Positions 8,109 through 16,456 of a DNA stretch of 64,000 bases are shown in pieces. The position numbers were made by a program, and so were the translations under genes. The DNA is taken from the NCBI RefSeq assembly GCF_021603645.1, contig NZ_BQHJ01000003.1, forward strand, positions 62,001 through 126,000, in the 5' to 3' direction. Numbering within the stretch: the first letter of the stretch is position 1; the number at the start of each line of letters is the position of its first letter. The notes under the pieces were generated by a model. The model was not told the DNA's origin, did not search any database, and saw only the letters and a list, made by a program, of their open reading frames with translations. Source of the DNA: Pseudomonas pseudonitroreducens (GTDB lineage: Bacteria > Pseudomonadota > Gammaproteobacteria > Pseudomonadales > Pseudomonadaceae).

Positions 8109-9272
8109 TCAATCGAGGACGGTTTGGGTCTGGTTGGGCTTGCCGCTGAACGCGATCATCACCGCGATCAGGGCGAGTACGGAGAGCACGGCGCCGGCCA
8201 GGGGCACGCGGGTCAGGCCCAGGCCGTGGTCGATGACGCTGCCGCCGACCCAGGCGCCGATGGCGTTGCCGACGTTGAAGGCGCCGATGTTCAGGGTGGC
8301 GACGAGGTTCGGTGCGGCGCCGCCGACGCGGACCACGTTGACCTGCAGGGCGGGCACTGCGGCGAAGGCGGCAGCGGCCCAGATGAACAGGGTGATTTCG
8401 GCCGGGATCAGCGCAGCGCTGGTCCAGCTCAGCACGGTGGAAACCACCGCCATGGTGGCGAACACGCCGGCCAGGGTCGTGCCCAGGCGCCAGTCGGCCA
8501 GGCGGCCGCCGATGATGTTGCCCAGGGTCAGGCCGAGGCCGATCAGTACCAGGCTCCAGGTGATGCCGCGCGGCGAGACCCGGGTGACTTCGCCCAGCAG
8601 CGGCGCGACATAGGTGAACAGTGCGAAGACCGCGGCGGAGAACAGCACGGTGGTGCCCAGCGCCAGCCACAGCGGGCCGTTGCGCAGCGCGGAGACTTCC
8701 TTGCGCATGTCCACCGCTTCTTCATCGTGTTGCTTGGGCAGAACTCGCCACAGGCTGATCAGTGCGAAGACGCCGATCAGGGTCACCGCCCAGAACGGCG
8801 AGCGCCAGCCAGCGACCTGGCCCAGCGCGGTGCCGGCCGGAACGCCGAGCACGTTGGCCAGGGTCAGGCCGGTGAACATCAGGGCTACGGCTGAAGCCTT
8901 GCGGTTGGCCGGTACCAGGCTGGCGGCGACCACCGAGCCGATGCCGAAGAAGGCGCCGTGGCACAGCGCGGTGATGATCCGCGCCAGCATCAGCAGGCCG
9001 TAATTGGCAGCCACCGCGCAGAGCAGATTACCGAGGATGAAGATGCCCATGAGCATCAGCAGGGCAGTCTTGCGCGGCAGTCGGGCTGTCAGCAGGGCCA
9101 TGATCGGCGCGCCGATGGCGACGCTGAAGGCGTAGCCGCTGACCAGCCAGCCGGCGGCCGGAATGGTTACGGACAAGTCGCTCGCAACCTCGGGCAACAG
9201 GCCCATGATCACGAATTCCGTGGTGCCGATGGCAAACGCGGACAAAGCGAGGACGAGAAGCGAAGTGGGCAT
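8109..9272 (-). CDS. pyeM: MFS efflux transporter of the pyeR-pyeM-xenB operon
   Basis: 387 residues with about twelve hydrophobic segments; it begins MPTSLLVLALSAFAIGTTEF, a typical first helix of the DHA1 AraJ/YdhP-type drug and sugar efflux proteins. The frame is open 27 codons further upstream, but the MPTS start at 9272 has AGGAG before it and opens directly into the first helix. The gene lies between pyeR and xenB and is probably repressed by the former. The symbol is given by synteny with the P. aeruginosa operon as I recall it; the substrate is unknown. Confidence 0.8.
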   Translation of the reverse strand: MPTSLLVLALSAFAIGTTEFVIMGLLPEVASDLSVTIPAAGWLVSGYAFSVAIGAPIMALLTARLPRKTALLMLMGIFILGNLLCAVAANYGLLMLARIITALCHGAFFGIGSVVAASLVPANRKASAVALMFTGLTLANVLGVPAGTALGQVAGWRSPFWAVTLIGVFALISLWRVLPKQHDEEAVDMRKEVSALRNGPLWLALGTTVLFSAAVFALFTYVAPLLGEVTRVSPRGITWSLVLIGLGLTLGNIIGGRLADWRLGTTLAGVFATMAVVSTVLSWTSAALIPAEITLFIWAAAAFAAVPALQVNVVRVGGAAPNLVATLNIGAFNVGNAIGAWVGGSVIDHGLGLTRVPLAGAVLSVLALIAVMIAFSGKPNQTQTVLD

Positions 9273-9321
9273 GCGCCTGCTCCTGGAGAGTTGAAATTGT
9301 CTTGGCTGGCAGTAGCCGGTC

Positions 9322-9461
9322 AAACCCGTCCTGAATCTGCTGCGCGTCGGCATAGCTGCGTTGAAAACAGACTCGGAATGCTCATTTACCGCTTGTAAAC
9401 TGCGCTTCCTCGTCTGTTTTCGCCTTGCTCTGCTCTAGCTCGCAAGATTCTGAACGGGTTT
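9322..9461. repeat. Large nested palindromic element, copy 1
   Basis: Three nested stems: outer AAACCCGTCCTGAATCT (9322-9338) with AGATTCTGAACGGGTTT (9445-9461), 14 of 17 pairing; middle AAAACAGAC (9364-9372) with GTCTGTTTT (9412-9420), perfect; inner TTTAC (9385-9389) with GTAAA (9395-9399). Between the stems are boxes shared with copy 2 at 36778: CTGCTGCGCGTCGGCATA, AATGCTCATTTAC and TCTGCTCTAGCTCGC. It ends one base from the pyeR stop codon. The stems differ between copies but still pair (see findings). Confidence 0.85.
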
Positions 9462-9462
9462 G

Positions 9463-9792
9463 TTACAGCGCTTCGCTCAGGTGGCGAACAAAGGCCTGGA
9501 TGGTTTCTTCATTACGTTTGAAGAAATTCCACTGGCCGACTTTTCGACTGGTCACCAGTCCCGCGCGCTGGAGGGTGGCCAGATGCGCGGAAACGGTGGA
9601 TTGCGACAGACCGGTGCGCTGGTCGAACTTGCCGGCGCAGACGCCGATCTCGAAGGATTGGTGTTCCTGCTCGACGAAGAATTGCTCCGGGTCCTTGAGC
9701 CAGTGCAGCATGTCGCGCCGCACCGGGTGGGCCAGGGCCTTGAAGATTTCGTCGAGGTCGATACCAGGATCGAGAGGGAGTTGTTCAGTCAT
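9463..9792 (-). CDS. pyeR: ArsR-family transcriptional repressor PyeR
   Basis: 109 residues from the second ATG (MTEQLPLDPG); an ATG three codons upstream is possible. The winged helix is clear: FKALAHPVRRDMLHWL, then the recognition segment LSQSTVSAHLATLQRAGLV and the wing RKVGQWNFFKRN. The sole cysteine is in GVCAGKF, and metal-binding ArsR cysteine pairs are missing, so it is probably a metal-independent or redox/xenobiotic-responsive member. A palindrome at 9828 upstream suggests autoregulation. It probably controls pyeM and xenB downstream. Confidence 0.85.
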   Translation of the reverse strand: MTEQLPLDPGIDLDEIFKALAHPVRRDMLHWLKDPEQFFVEQEHQSFEIGVCAGKFDQRTGLSQSTVSAHLATLQRAGLVTSRKVGQWNFFKRNEETIQAFVRHLSEAL

Positions 9793-9827
9793 GGGGCACA
9801 TCGGTATATCGCGTTGAGACGAACTAT

Positions 9828-9847
9828 ATATCGGTCAAAAACGATAT
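9828..9847. promoter_or_regulatory. Candidate PyeR operator
   Basis: ATATCG, 8-nt spacer, CGATAT: a perfect dyad about 36 bp before the pyeR start, in an AT-rich patch that also holds further TATATCG and GCGATATACC half-sites nearer the gene. Spacing and position fit an ArsR-type autoregulatory operator. Confidence 0.6.
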
Positions 9848-9901
9848 GAATTCGTTTGGCGCGATAGTAATGATCAACACCGATGATATTACCCAGCTGA
9901 C

Positions 9902-10025
9902 GCAGGAGCGGACTCGGTCCACGATGATTCCGCCTCCGCTCCGAGCCTGCTCTTCGTAGGAACGAGCTTGCTCGCGAACCCCTTGGCTCCGAGCTTTCTC
10001 GGTTCGCGAGCAAGCTTGCTCCTAC
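9902..10025. repeat. REP cluster upstream of acpH
   Basis: A degenerate GGAGCGGAC-type unit (9902-9925) is followed by a head-to-head pair of GAGCTTGCTCGCGAAC-type units (9956-9979 and 10002-10025). The pair forms a long hairpin only 33 bp before the next start codon. Confidence 0.85.
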
Positions 10026-10057
10026 AGAAGAGCATCGGTCCGCGCTAAGCTCAGCTC

Positions 10058-10651
10058 ATGAACTACCTCGCGCATCTCCACCTGGGCGGCGACCGGCCCG
10101 CCCAACTGCTCGGCAGCCTGTATGGCGATTTCGTCAAAGGCCCGCTCGCCGGGCAATGGCCCGCCGAGATCGAGGCGGGTATCCGCCTGCACCGGCGCAT
10201 CGACGCCTTCACCGACAGTCATCCCTTGATACACAGTGCCAAGTCGCGCTTCCCCAGTGAGCGCCGGCGCATGGCTGGCGTGCTGTTGGACGTGTTCTAC
10301 GACCACTGCCTGGCGCGTGACTGGGAGCGTTTCTCCGGTGAGCCGCTGGAGCACTTCACCCAACGGGTCTACGGTGTACTGGGCCGCACGCCCGGCCTGC
10401 CCGAGCGTCTGGCGCGCATTGCACCGCGCATGGCCGCGCAGGACTGGCTCGGCAGCTATCGGCAGTTCGAGGTATTGCAGGATGTGGTCGCCGGCATGTC
10501 CCGGCGCCTGTCGCGGCCGTCCCTGCTGGATGGCGCCTGGGAGGAGCTGGATCGTCTTTACCAGCCGCTGAGCGAGGACTTCCGTGAGTTCTATCCCGAA
10601 CTTCAGGAGTTCGTCAGAAATCCGCCGAAATCGATGGACGGTCCGGCCTGA
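10058..10651 (+). CDS. acpH: Acyl carrier protein phosphodiesterase
   Basis: 197 residues beginning MNYLAHLHLG, the hallmark of the AcpH/DUF479 family of HD-like fold hydrolases. The GDFVKG segment (residues 24-29), LHRRIDAFTDSHP and DVFYDHCLAR supply the metal-binding His and Asp residues. The enzyme removes the 4'-phosphopantetheine group from acyl carrier protein, with Mn2+, in the cytoplasm. It stands alone in front of the Anr-type promoter of the next gene. Confidence 0.88.
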   Translation: MNYLAHLHLGGDRPAQLLGSLYGDFVKGPLAGQWPAEIEAGIRLHRRIDAFTDSHPLIHSAKSRFPSERRRMAGVLLDVFYDHCLARDWERFSGEPLEHFTQRVYGVLGRTPGLPERLARIAPRMAAQDWLGSYRQFEVLQDVVAGMSRRLSRPSLLDGAWEELDRLYQPLSEDFREFYPELQEFVRNPPKSMDGPA

Positions 10652-10652
10652 C

Positions 10653-10666
10653 TTGATATGCGTCAA
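10653..10666 (+). promoter_or_regulatory. Candidate Anr (FNR-type) box
   Basis: TTGAT-ATGC-GTCAA differs from the Anr/FNR consensus TTGAT-N4-ATCAA by one base. Its centre is about 67 bp before the start codon at 10727; a class II site at -41.5 would put transcription start near 10701. In P. aeruginosa the matching universal stress gene is induced by low oxygen, which supports the call. Confidence 0.65.
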
Positions 10667-10726
10667 CCGCCCGGCGGCCCATAGCGTGTGCAATAGACAC
10701 ATCTGAAGGACGACGAGAGGAGCAGC

Positions 10727-11587
10727 ATGATGAAGTCGCTAATGGTCGCAACGGATCTGTCCGGCCGTTCCGAAAAGGCTTTGCACCGTGCGGCAGCGCT
10801 GGCCAAGCGCTACGCCTGCCCCTGGACCGTGCTTTACGTGGTCGATGAGGACCAGCCGTCGGCGCTGGTCGAGCAGGAAGTTACCCAGGTGCGCATGATG
10901 CTCGAAGCGCGTCTGGTCGAACTCACCGAAATGGGTGGCACCTGTCCGAAACTGCTGGTGGAGCGCGGCGATCCGAACCAGAAGATCCTCGCCGCAGCGA
11001 AGAACCTGAACTGCGAAATGCTGGTGATGGGTGCGCACCGCAAGAGCGTGCTGCGCGACATCTTCGTTGGTACCACCGTCGAGCGAGTGCTGCGCGCCGG
11101 GCAATTGCCGGTGCTGGTGGTCAACCAGCCGGCCGGCGGCCAGTACCGCGACCTGCTGATCGCCCTGGACACCTCGCCGGCCTCGGCCCACGCGGTGGAA
11201 GTGGCCAATGACCTGGGCCTGCTGGAAGGCGCCGTGCGCCGCGGCGTCTACGCCTTCAGCCCGCTGGCCAAGGGCATGATGCAGTACTCCGGAGTCAGCG
11301 AGGAGCGCATCGACGAATTTGTCAGCAGCGAATCGCGCCAGGCGGTGGAGGAGTTGAAGACGTTCCTCCACGACCAGCACCTGGAAGAGCGCATCGATGA
11401 ACAACTGGTGGCCGTCGGGCTGCCGGGCAACGTGTTGCAGCGGATGGTCGACAAGCATCGGCCGGATCTGCTGGTCATGGGTACTCGGGGTATGGGGGGG
11501 ATCAAGCGTGCCCTGATCGGCAGTGTTGCCGACTACGCTCTGCGCGAACTGGATTGTGACATCCTGGTCGTGCCGCCGGAGGCTTGA
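10727..11587 (+). CDS. Tandem universal stress protein (UspA family)
   Basis: 286 residues made of two Usp domains. Domain 1 begins MMKSLMVATDLSGRSEKAL and contains LVMGAHRKS; domain 2 begins DLLIALDTSPASAHA and contains LLVMGTRGMGGIKRALIGSV, the complete G-x2-G-x9-G-S ATP-binding motif. The first domain keeps a less canonical version. Two ATGs lie side by side; GAGGAG precedes both. Usp proteins are cytoplasmic and support survival in energy stress and anaerobiosis. The upstream Anr-like box agrees with low-oxygen control. Confidence 0.92.
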   Translation: MMKSLMVATDLSGRSEKALHRAAALAKRYACPWTVLYVVDEDQPSALVEQEVTQVRMMLEARLVELTEMGGTCPKLLVERGDPNQKILAAAKNLNCEMLVMGAHRKSVLRDIFVGTTVERVLRAGQLPVLVVNQPAGGQYRDLLIALDTSPASAHAVEVANDLGLLEGAVRRGVYAFSPLAKGMMQYSGVSEERIDEFVSSESRQAVEELKTFLHDQHLEERIDEQLVAVGLPGNVLQRMVDKHRPDLLVMGTRGMGGIKRALIGSVADYALRELDCDILVVPPEA

Positions 11588-11750
11588 GCCTGCGGCGTCT
11601 GGAGACTGTTTTCAGGCTTCACCGGGCTGCTCGAGGGTGCCGCCCGGCGCAGTTTGAAAGCTGTTTCGTCAGAGTGGGAACCCGCCGGCCGTAGGTTACG
11701 GCGGGCTCCAAACCCTTCTTCGCTTTCTTCCGCTGCCTTGCCAGCGGGCC

Positions 11751-12521
11751 TCAGGCCGCGATGGCCGATTCTCCCTGACGCTCGCACACCACCGCGTGGA
11801 TCGCGGCGTGAGCCTGCCTGGCCAGCAGGTTGCGGTCCTGGTGGGCACTGGAGAGTGCCGGCAGCAGATGGACTTCCACGATTCCCCGATCATTGTCGAA
11901 CAGGCGCTTCAGGTGACTGACCAGATCATCGTCGCCGATGAAGGGCGCCAGCTCGCACGCCTGCCCGTTGCGCCGGTAGCGCAGCGCCACTGGCTGCACC
12001 GGCACGCCGGCCTCGATGGCGCTGGCCATCAGCCGGCCGTGGAAGGTGCGCAGGCCCTGGCCGTCGGTGGTGGTGCCTTCGGGGAAAACCAGGAGTGAAC
12101 GGCCGCGCGACAGTTGGGTGGCGAGCTGTGCATTGATCATTCGCGAATCGCCAGAACCCCGGCGGATGAACAATGTGCCGGCCTTTTCCGCCAGCCAGCC
12201 GGCGACGGGCCATTGGCGCACTTCGGCTTTGGACAGGAAGGTCAGCGGCAGCAGGCCGCCCAGCAGCGGGATATCGACCCAGGACACATGATTCGACACC
12301 CACAGCATCGGTTGCTCGGGCATCTCGCCGTGCACCTGTAGCTCAAAGGGCAGGGCGCCGGACAAGCGCGCCAGGAACCAGCGCGTCAGGCGCTGGCGCA
12401 AGGGCATCCGGTCACCGCCGGGCAGGCGCTCCAGCAGGCTGACGAAGCTGGCCAGCGCAAGGCCTACCAGCAACAGCATCAGCAAGCGGGAGACGCGCAG
12501 CCAGGCACGCAGGCGGCGCAT
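11751..12521 (-). CDS. olsA: Lyso-ornithine lipid O-acyltransferase OlsA
   Basis: 256 residues: a hydrophobic N-terminal segment (residues 11-29), then the PlsC-type acyltransferase domain with NHVSWVD (His78 and Asp83, the HX4D catalytic pair) and FPEGT (146-150). OlsA acylates the hydroxyl of lyso-ornithine lipid, the second step of phosphorus-free ornithine lipid synthesis, at the inner membrane. Start ATG 12521 overlaps the olsB stop by one base (TGATG), so translation is coupled. Converges on the universal stress gene with no clear terminator between. Confidence 0.93.
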   Translation of the reverse strand: MRRLRAWLRVSRLLMLLLVGLALASFVSLLERLPGGDRMPLRQRLTRWFLARLSGALPFELQVHGEMPEQPMLWVSNHVSWVDIPLLGGLLPLTFLSKAEVRQWPVAGWLAEKAGTLFIRRGSGDSRMINAQLATQLSRGRSLLVFPEGTTTDGQGLRTFHGRLMASAIEAGVPVQPVALRYRRNGQACELAPFIGDDDLVSHLKRLFDNDRGIVEVHLLPALSSAHQDRNLLARQAHAAIHAVVCERQGESAIAA

Positions 12522-13276
12522 CAGACCGCCGCCTTGAAGTGGCGGGCGTAGCGCGGGCAGAGCTCGTCGCGCTTGAGCAGGATGAACACGTCGGCGACGC
12601 CGAAGTCCGGGTCCCAGCAGGGCTCGCCGCAGATCTTCGCGCCCAGGCGCATGTAGGCCTTGAGCAGCGGCGGCAGCTCGGCGGTGAGGTTGTCCGGCAC
12701 GTCCAGTTGCGGCAACGGGGTTTTCGGCTCGGCGCGCAGGTTCTGCTGGCACAGGTAGCGGTCACGCAGGCGCTGCATCACCGCGCGGGCCTGGATGCCG
12801 CCGTCGCGCATCGGGATGCTGGCGCAGCCCATCAGGTAGCGGTAGCCGCCTTCATTCAGCACTTCGGCCAGCTCGCTCCAGAGCACGGCGATGGTGCCGC
12901 CATTGCGGTAGTCCGGGTCGACGCAGGTACGGCCGATTTCCAGCACCGGGCCCTGCAGGTTGTCCAGGCCGTCGAGGGCGAACTCCTCTTCGCTGTAGAA
13001 GCGCCCCAGGCGCTGGGCGGCGCGGTGGTCGAGCAGGCGGGTGGTGGCCACCAGCGCTCCAGTGTTGAGGTCGCGCACGCCGATGTGGGCGCAGTGACGG
13101 TCGTAGTCGTCCATGTCCAGCCCCTGGTCCGCACCTTTGAGCTGGGCATCGAACTCGCTGCTGAACACGCGGTAACGCAGGGCCTGGGCTTCGCGCAGGG
13201 CGCGGGCGCCGCGCAGACGCACGGCCTTGAGACGGCGTTCTGCCGGGGTGTCACAGGAGAGGGCGATCTGACTCAT
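12521..13276 (-). CDS. olsB: L-ornithine N(alpha)-acyltransferase OlsB
   Basis: 251 residues with a GNAT-like fold as in OlsB/hemolysin-type acyltransferases: [16 protein letters not shown] near residue 28, [13 protein letters not shown] in the acyl-binding region and the YLMGCASIP strand. It transfers a 3-hydroxyacyl group from ACP to the alpha-amino group of ornithine, the committed step of ornithine lipid synthesis. The frame is open upstream, but ATG 13276 has a GGAGG site and opens the conserved domain. First gene of olsBA, read away from the 13425 gene; a Pho-like repeat lies about 90 bp upstream. Confidence 0.93.
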   Translation of the reverse strand: MSQIALSCDTPAERRLKAVRLRGARALREAQALRYRVFSSEFDAQLKGADQGLDMDDYDRHCAHIGVRDLNTGALVATTRLLDHRAAQRLGRFYSEEEFALDGLDNLQGPVLEIGRTCVDPDYRNGGTIAVLWSELAEVLNEGGYRYLMGCASIPMRDGGIQARAVMQRLRDRYLCQQNLRAEPKTPLPQLDVPDNLTAELPPLLKAYMRLGAKICGEPCWDPDFGVADVFILLKRDELCPRYARHFKAAV

Positions 13277-13364
13277 GCGAGTGCCTCCGTGAACCGGCCA
13301 TGCGGGTTGCGGCCGGTCGGCTTTGTTGTGCAAGCTCAGGCTAGGAATGACCGGTGTCACGCCC

Positions 13365-13393
13365 ATGACGGTGCGGTGATGCTTGTATGACAA
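13365..13393 (-). promoter_or_regulatory. Possible PhoB box upstream of olsBA
   Basis: On the minus strand three 7-mers recur every 11 bp: TTGTCAT, GCATCAC and CCGTCAT. The outer two each match the Pho half-site CTGTCAT at 6 of 7 positions; the middle one is poor. Ornithine lipids are made under phosphate limitation in Pseudomonas, which makes PhoB control plausible. The match alone is weak. Confidence 0.35.
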
Positions 13394-13424
13394 GAACAAC
13401 GACCTCGAAGGAAGGAGCGCCGCG

Positions 13425-14321
13425 ATGACCTGGAAATGCCTGCTCGGCCCACAGGACCGGCTGCCGCCGGGCCTTGCCCTGGAGGACTGGTACGCCGAAC
13501 TCCTGGAGCGCGCCGCTCATGCCGGCAGCTTTGAGCTGGCAGTGCTCGGCGGCCGCATGGCGACTTCGCCGGGGCTGGCCTTCCTCGCCGGTTACCAGGC
13601 CGCCCTGCGCGCGCTCTGGCCAGCGGCCCCGCGCAGCCTCGGCGCGCTCTGCGTGACCGAGAAGAAGAGCGTGCGCCCCGCCGACCTGCAGACCCGCCTC
13701 GACGGTCTGGTGCTGCACGGTCGCAAGGACTTCGCCACCGCTGCCGACAGCGCCGCCTGGTGGCTGGTCGCCGCGCGTGACGAGGACGAGGGACAGCCTC
13801 CGCGCATCGCCATGACCGTCGTCCAGTCCGGTTCTCCGGGCGCGAAGCTCGAGGCGTTGCCGGCCCTGCCGCTGATGCCGGACATCCCCCACGCTCGCCT
13901 GCTGCTCGACGGCGCCCACTGCGAGCGCTTGCCCGGTGATGGCTGGGAGGCCTACAGCAAGCCCTTCCGCACCCTGGAGGACACCCATGTGCTGGCGGCG
14001 GTCTGCGCCTGGCTTTATGGCCTGGCGCTGGAGCACCAGTGGCCGGCGGAGCTGGCGTTGCGCCTGACCGGTGTACTGGCCGGCTGTGCGGAAGTCAGCC
14101 GGCAGCCGGCTTCTCAGCCGGAAACCCACCTGCTGCTGGCCGGTGTGTTCAGCCAGTTCGAAGGCCTCGCCGCGACACTGGATGCCGCCTTCGCCTCGGG
14201 CGACCCGGAGCTGGCGGCGGTCTGGAGACGCGACAAGGGCGTGCTCGCCATCGCCGGCGCCGCACGGGCCAAGCGCCTGGAGAAAGCGAGGGTGGCAATA
14301 GGCCTTGACCCACGTCAGTGA
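13425..14321 (+). CDS. Acyl-CoA dehydrogenase-like protein
   Basis: 298 residues from ATG 13425, which has AAGGAAGGAG ahead of it. The protein aligns in character with acyl-CoA dehydrogenases but is short: it has the middle-region strand segment [22 protein letters not shown] and a helical C-terminal half, yet no clear N-terminal helical domain and no conserved catalytic glutamate that I can place. It may be a degenerate or specialised member rather than an active beta-oxidation enzyme. It diverges from olsB across a 148-bp gap. Function unknown. Confidence 0.6.
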   Translation: MTWKCLLGPQDRLPPGLALEDWYAELLERAAHAGSFELAVLGGRMATSPGLAFLAGYQAALRALWPAAPRSLGALCVTEKKSVRPADLQTRLDGLVLHGRKDFATAADSAAWWLVAARDEDEGQPPRIAMTVVQSGSPGAKLEALPALPLMPDIPHARLLLDGAHCERLPGDGWEAYSKPFRTLEDTHVLAAVCAWLYGLALEHQWPAELALRLTGVLAGCAEVSRQPASQPETHLLLAGVFSQFEGLAATLDAAFASGDPELAAVWRRDKGVLAIAGAARAKRLEKARVAIGLDPRQ

Positions 14322-14426
14322 GGGCTGGGGGAGGGGACGTTAGCCTTACAGAGGTTTCTGAATACCTAGAAATTTCCGCAGGGCTACCCACTGTTTTCCC
14401 TCCCACTGCTTTAGGAAATCCCCCTC

Positions 14427-15212
14427 ATGCGACGCGAACCCATCGTGCTGTTCGACGACGGTAAACACCAATGCCTGTGTTTCGACGATCTGGTCAGCGG
14501 CGACGGTGTGCAATCCAACCAGTTCCTCATCGTCGACCACGACAAGCGCCTGCTGCTCGATCCGGGCGGTGACCTGACCTATACGCCGTTGTCCCTGGAA
14601 CTCTCGAAACTGTTCTCGCTGCAGGACCTGGACTACATCTTCGCCTCGCACCAGGACCCGGACATCATCGCCGCGCTGGACAAATGGCTGCTGCACACAC
14701 GCGCCAAGGTCATCTGCTCCAAGCTCTGGGCGCGCTTCCTGCCGCACCTGACGGCCAACTACCTGGCGGTCAGCCATGGCATCTCCACCTATGACCGTGT
14801 CATTCCGCTGCCGGACCGGGGCGAATCGGTACAACTGGGTCGCTGCCAACTGAAGATGATCCCTGCGCACTTCCTGCACTCGGTGGGCAACTTCCAGATC
14901 TACGATCCGGTCAGCAAGATCCTCTTCTCCGGCGACATGGGCGCCTCCCTGGTGGACGACGCCAGCCCGGTGCAGGACTTCGCAGCGCACGTACCGCACA
15001 TGGAAGGCTTCCACCGCCGCTACATGGCGTCGAACAAGGTCGCGCGCCTCTGGGCATCGATGGTGCGCGGCATGGACATCGAGATGATCGTCCCGCAACA
15101 CGGCCGCCCCTTCGTGGGCAAGGCCATGATCGGAGCCTTCCTCGACTGGATCAGTGACCTGCAATGCGGCATGGACCTCATGGGGCCGGAGGATTACCAG
15201 GTGCCACGCTGA
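14427..15212 (+). CDS. Beta-lactamase-fold diiron protein (ODP-like)
   Basis: 261 residues with a metallo-beta-lactamase fold of the flavodiiron type: HQDPD at residues 75-79, a His in PAHFLHSVGNF, the bridging Asp in LFSGDMGASL and the last His in VPQHGRPF. There is no flavodoxin domain, so it is a stand-alone diiron module like the oxygen-binding protein ODP. Such proteins bind or reduce O2 or NO and can work with chemotaxis partners. The gene is isolated, starts at ATG 14427 and has no obvious partner within the window. Confidence 0.75.
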   Translation: MRREPIVLFDDGKHQCLCFDDLVSGDGVQSNQFLIVDHDKRLLLDPGGDLTYTPLSLELSKLFSLQDLDYIFASHQDPDIIAALDKWLLHTRAKVICSKLWARFLPHLTANYLAVSHGISTYDRVIPLPDRGESVQLGRCQLKMIPAHFLHSVGNFQIYDPVSKILFSGDMGASLVDDASPVQDFAAHVPHMEGFHRRYMASNKVARLWASMVRGMDIEMIVPQHGRPFVGKAMIGAFLDWISDLQCGMDLMGPEDYQVPR

Positions 15213-15328
15213 CAGGCCCCATGCTGACCGATTGCGCCAATCGTCCTTGATTACGGCACGATCGGCGCTTAATCCGTCATCTTCACCGTGCTAGGGTGCG
15301 GGCCGACCTGATAACAAGAGGCCCGCCG

Positions 15329-16456
15329 ATGCCCTTTGCCCCCTTCCGCCCAGCGCTGCGTGCGCTGACGCTGGCCACCTGCCTGCTCAGCAGCCACGCT
15401 CACGGTAGCGAAACCTGGCCCGAGGCCGACTGGCCCCACGGTGCCACGCCCAGCGGCGCCGCCGTGCAGGAGTTCGAGAGCTACGCCTTCCCCGCCCGCG
15501 ACGACGGCACCCGCAAGGGCGTACGTACCGATGCAGTGGTGGTGATCCGCGACGGCCAGCTGATCTACGAACGCTACGCCGGCCCGACCAGCGCGCAGAC
15601 GCCGCACCTGGCCTGGTCGATGAGCAAGAGCGTGATGGCCAGCGTGCTCGGCGTGGCCTTCGGCGAGGGCAAGTTCCAGCTCGACGACCCGGTCGCCCGG
15701 CATTACCCGGCCTTCGCCGACCATCCCGATATCAAAATGCGCGACCTGCTGCACTGGGCCTCCGGCCTGGCCTGGCAGGAGGAGTACGAATACGCGCCGG
15801 TGCGTTCCTCGGTGGTGGCGATGCTCTACACCCGTGGTCGTGACGACATGGCTAAATTCACCGCCGGCTTCCCCGCCGATGCCGAGCCGGGCAAGCGCTT
15901 CCGCTACTCCAGCGGCGACAGCAACGTGCTCTCGGCCACGCTCAAGCAGATGGTCGGCAAGGACTACGCGAACTACCCATGGACCGCGCTGTTCGAGCCG
16001 CTGGGTATCCAGTCCGCCGTCTGGGAGCGTGATGCCAGCGGTACCTTCGTCGGTTCTTCCTACGCCTACATGACTGCCCGCGACATGGCGCGCATCGGCC
16101 TGCTGATGGAACGCGACGGGCGCTGGAAGGATCGCCAGTTGTTGCCGCAGGACTGGATGAAATTCGTCCTCGCGCCGTTCCCCGAGTACCAGCCCGATCC
16201 GAAGAAGCCCAACGAGGCGGTACCCGGCGGCCAGTGGTGGCTCAACCGCCCGGTGGCCGGCGCGCTCGCGCCCTGGCCGGATGCCCCCGAGGACACCTTC
16301 GCGGCGCTCGGCCACTGGGGCCAGGCGCTCTACGTGATTCCCGAACAGAAGCTGGTGATCGTCCGCTATGCCGACGACCGTGACGGCAGCTACCAGCACG
16401 ATACCTTCCTCAAGCTTGCCCAGGCGGCCTTCGCCCACGGGGAGGTGCAGCCATGA
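15329..16456 (+). CDS. Periplasmic serine hydrolase, class C beta-lactamase-like
   Basis: 375 residues. A signal peptide of about 26 residues (ending near SSHAHG) precedes a penicillin-binding-protein-like hydrolase domain. The catalytic SxxK is Ser97-Met-Ser-Lys100 in WSMSK; a second motif is YSSGDSN near residue 191. The family includes 6-aminohexanoate-dimer hydrolase and esterases, so the substrate may be an amide, ester or peptidoglycan fragment. ATG 15329 is chosen over an upstream start because the signal peptide follows it. The last four bases overlap the next start (ATGA). Confidence 0.8.
   Translation: MPFAPFRPALRALTLATCLLSSHAHGSETWPEADWPHGATPSGAAVQEFESYAFPARDDGTRKGVRTDAVVVIRDGQLIYERYAGPTSAQTPHLAWSMSKSVMASVLGVAFGEGKFQLDDPVARHYPAFADHPDIKMRDLLHWASGLAWQEEYEYAPVRSSVVAMLYTRGRDDMAKFTAGFPADAEPGKRFRYSSGDSNVLSATLKQMVGKDYANYPWTALFEPLGIQSAVWERDASGTFVGSSYAYMTARDMARIGLLMERDGRWKDRQLLPQDWMKFVLAPFPEYQPDPKKPNEAVPGGQWWLNRPVAGALAPWPDAPEDTFAALGHWGQALYVIPEQKLVIVRYADDRDGSYQHDTFLKLAQAAFAHGEVQP

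Noticed and set aside
6360-8894. 844-codon open frame on the plus strand
   Set aside because: It overlaps feoB, feoC, a REP array, a terminator, xenB and pyeM; no domain is visible and all overlapped genes are solid.
11681-11705. CCCGCCG/CGGCGGG stem between the convergent universal stress and olsA genes as a terminator
   Set aside because: The stem is short, the loop is long and there is no T tract on either side, so I do not call it a terminator.
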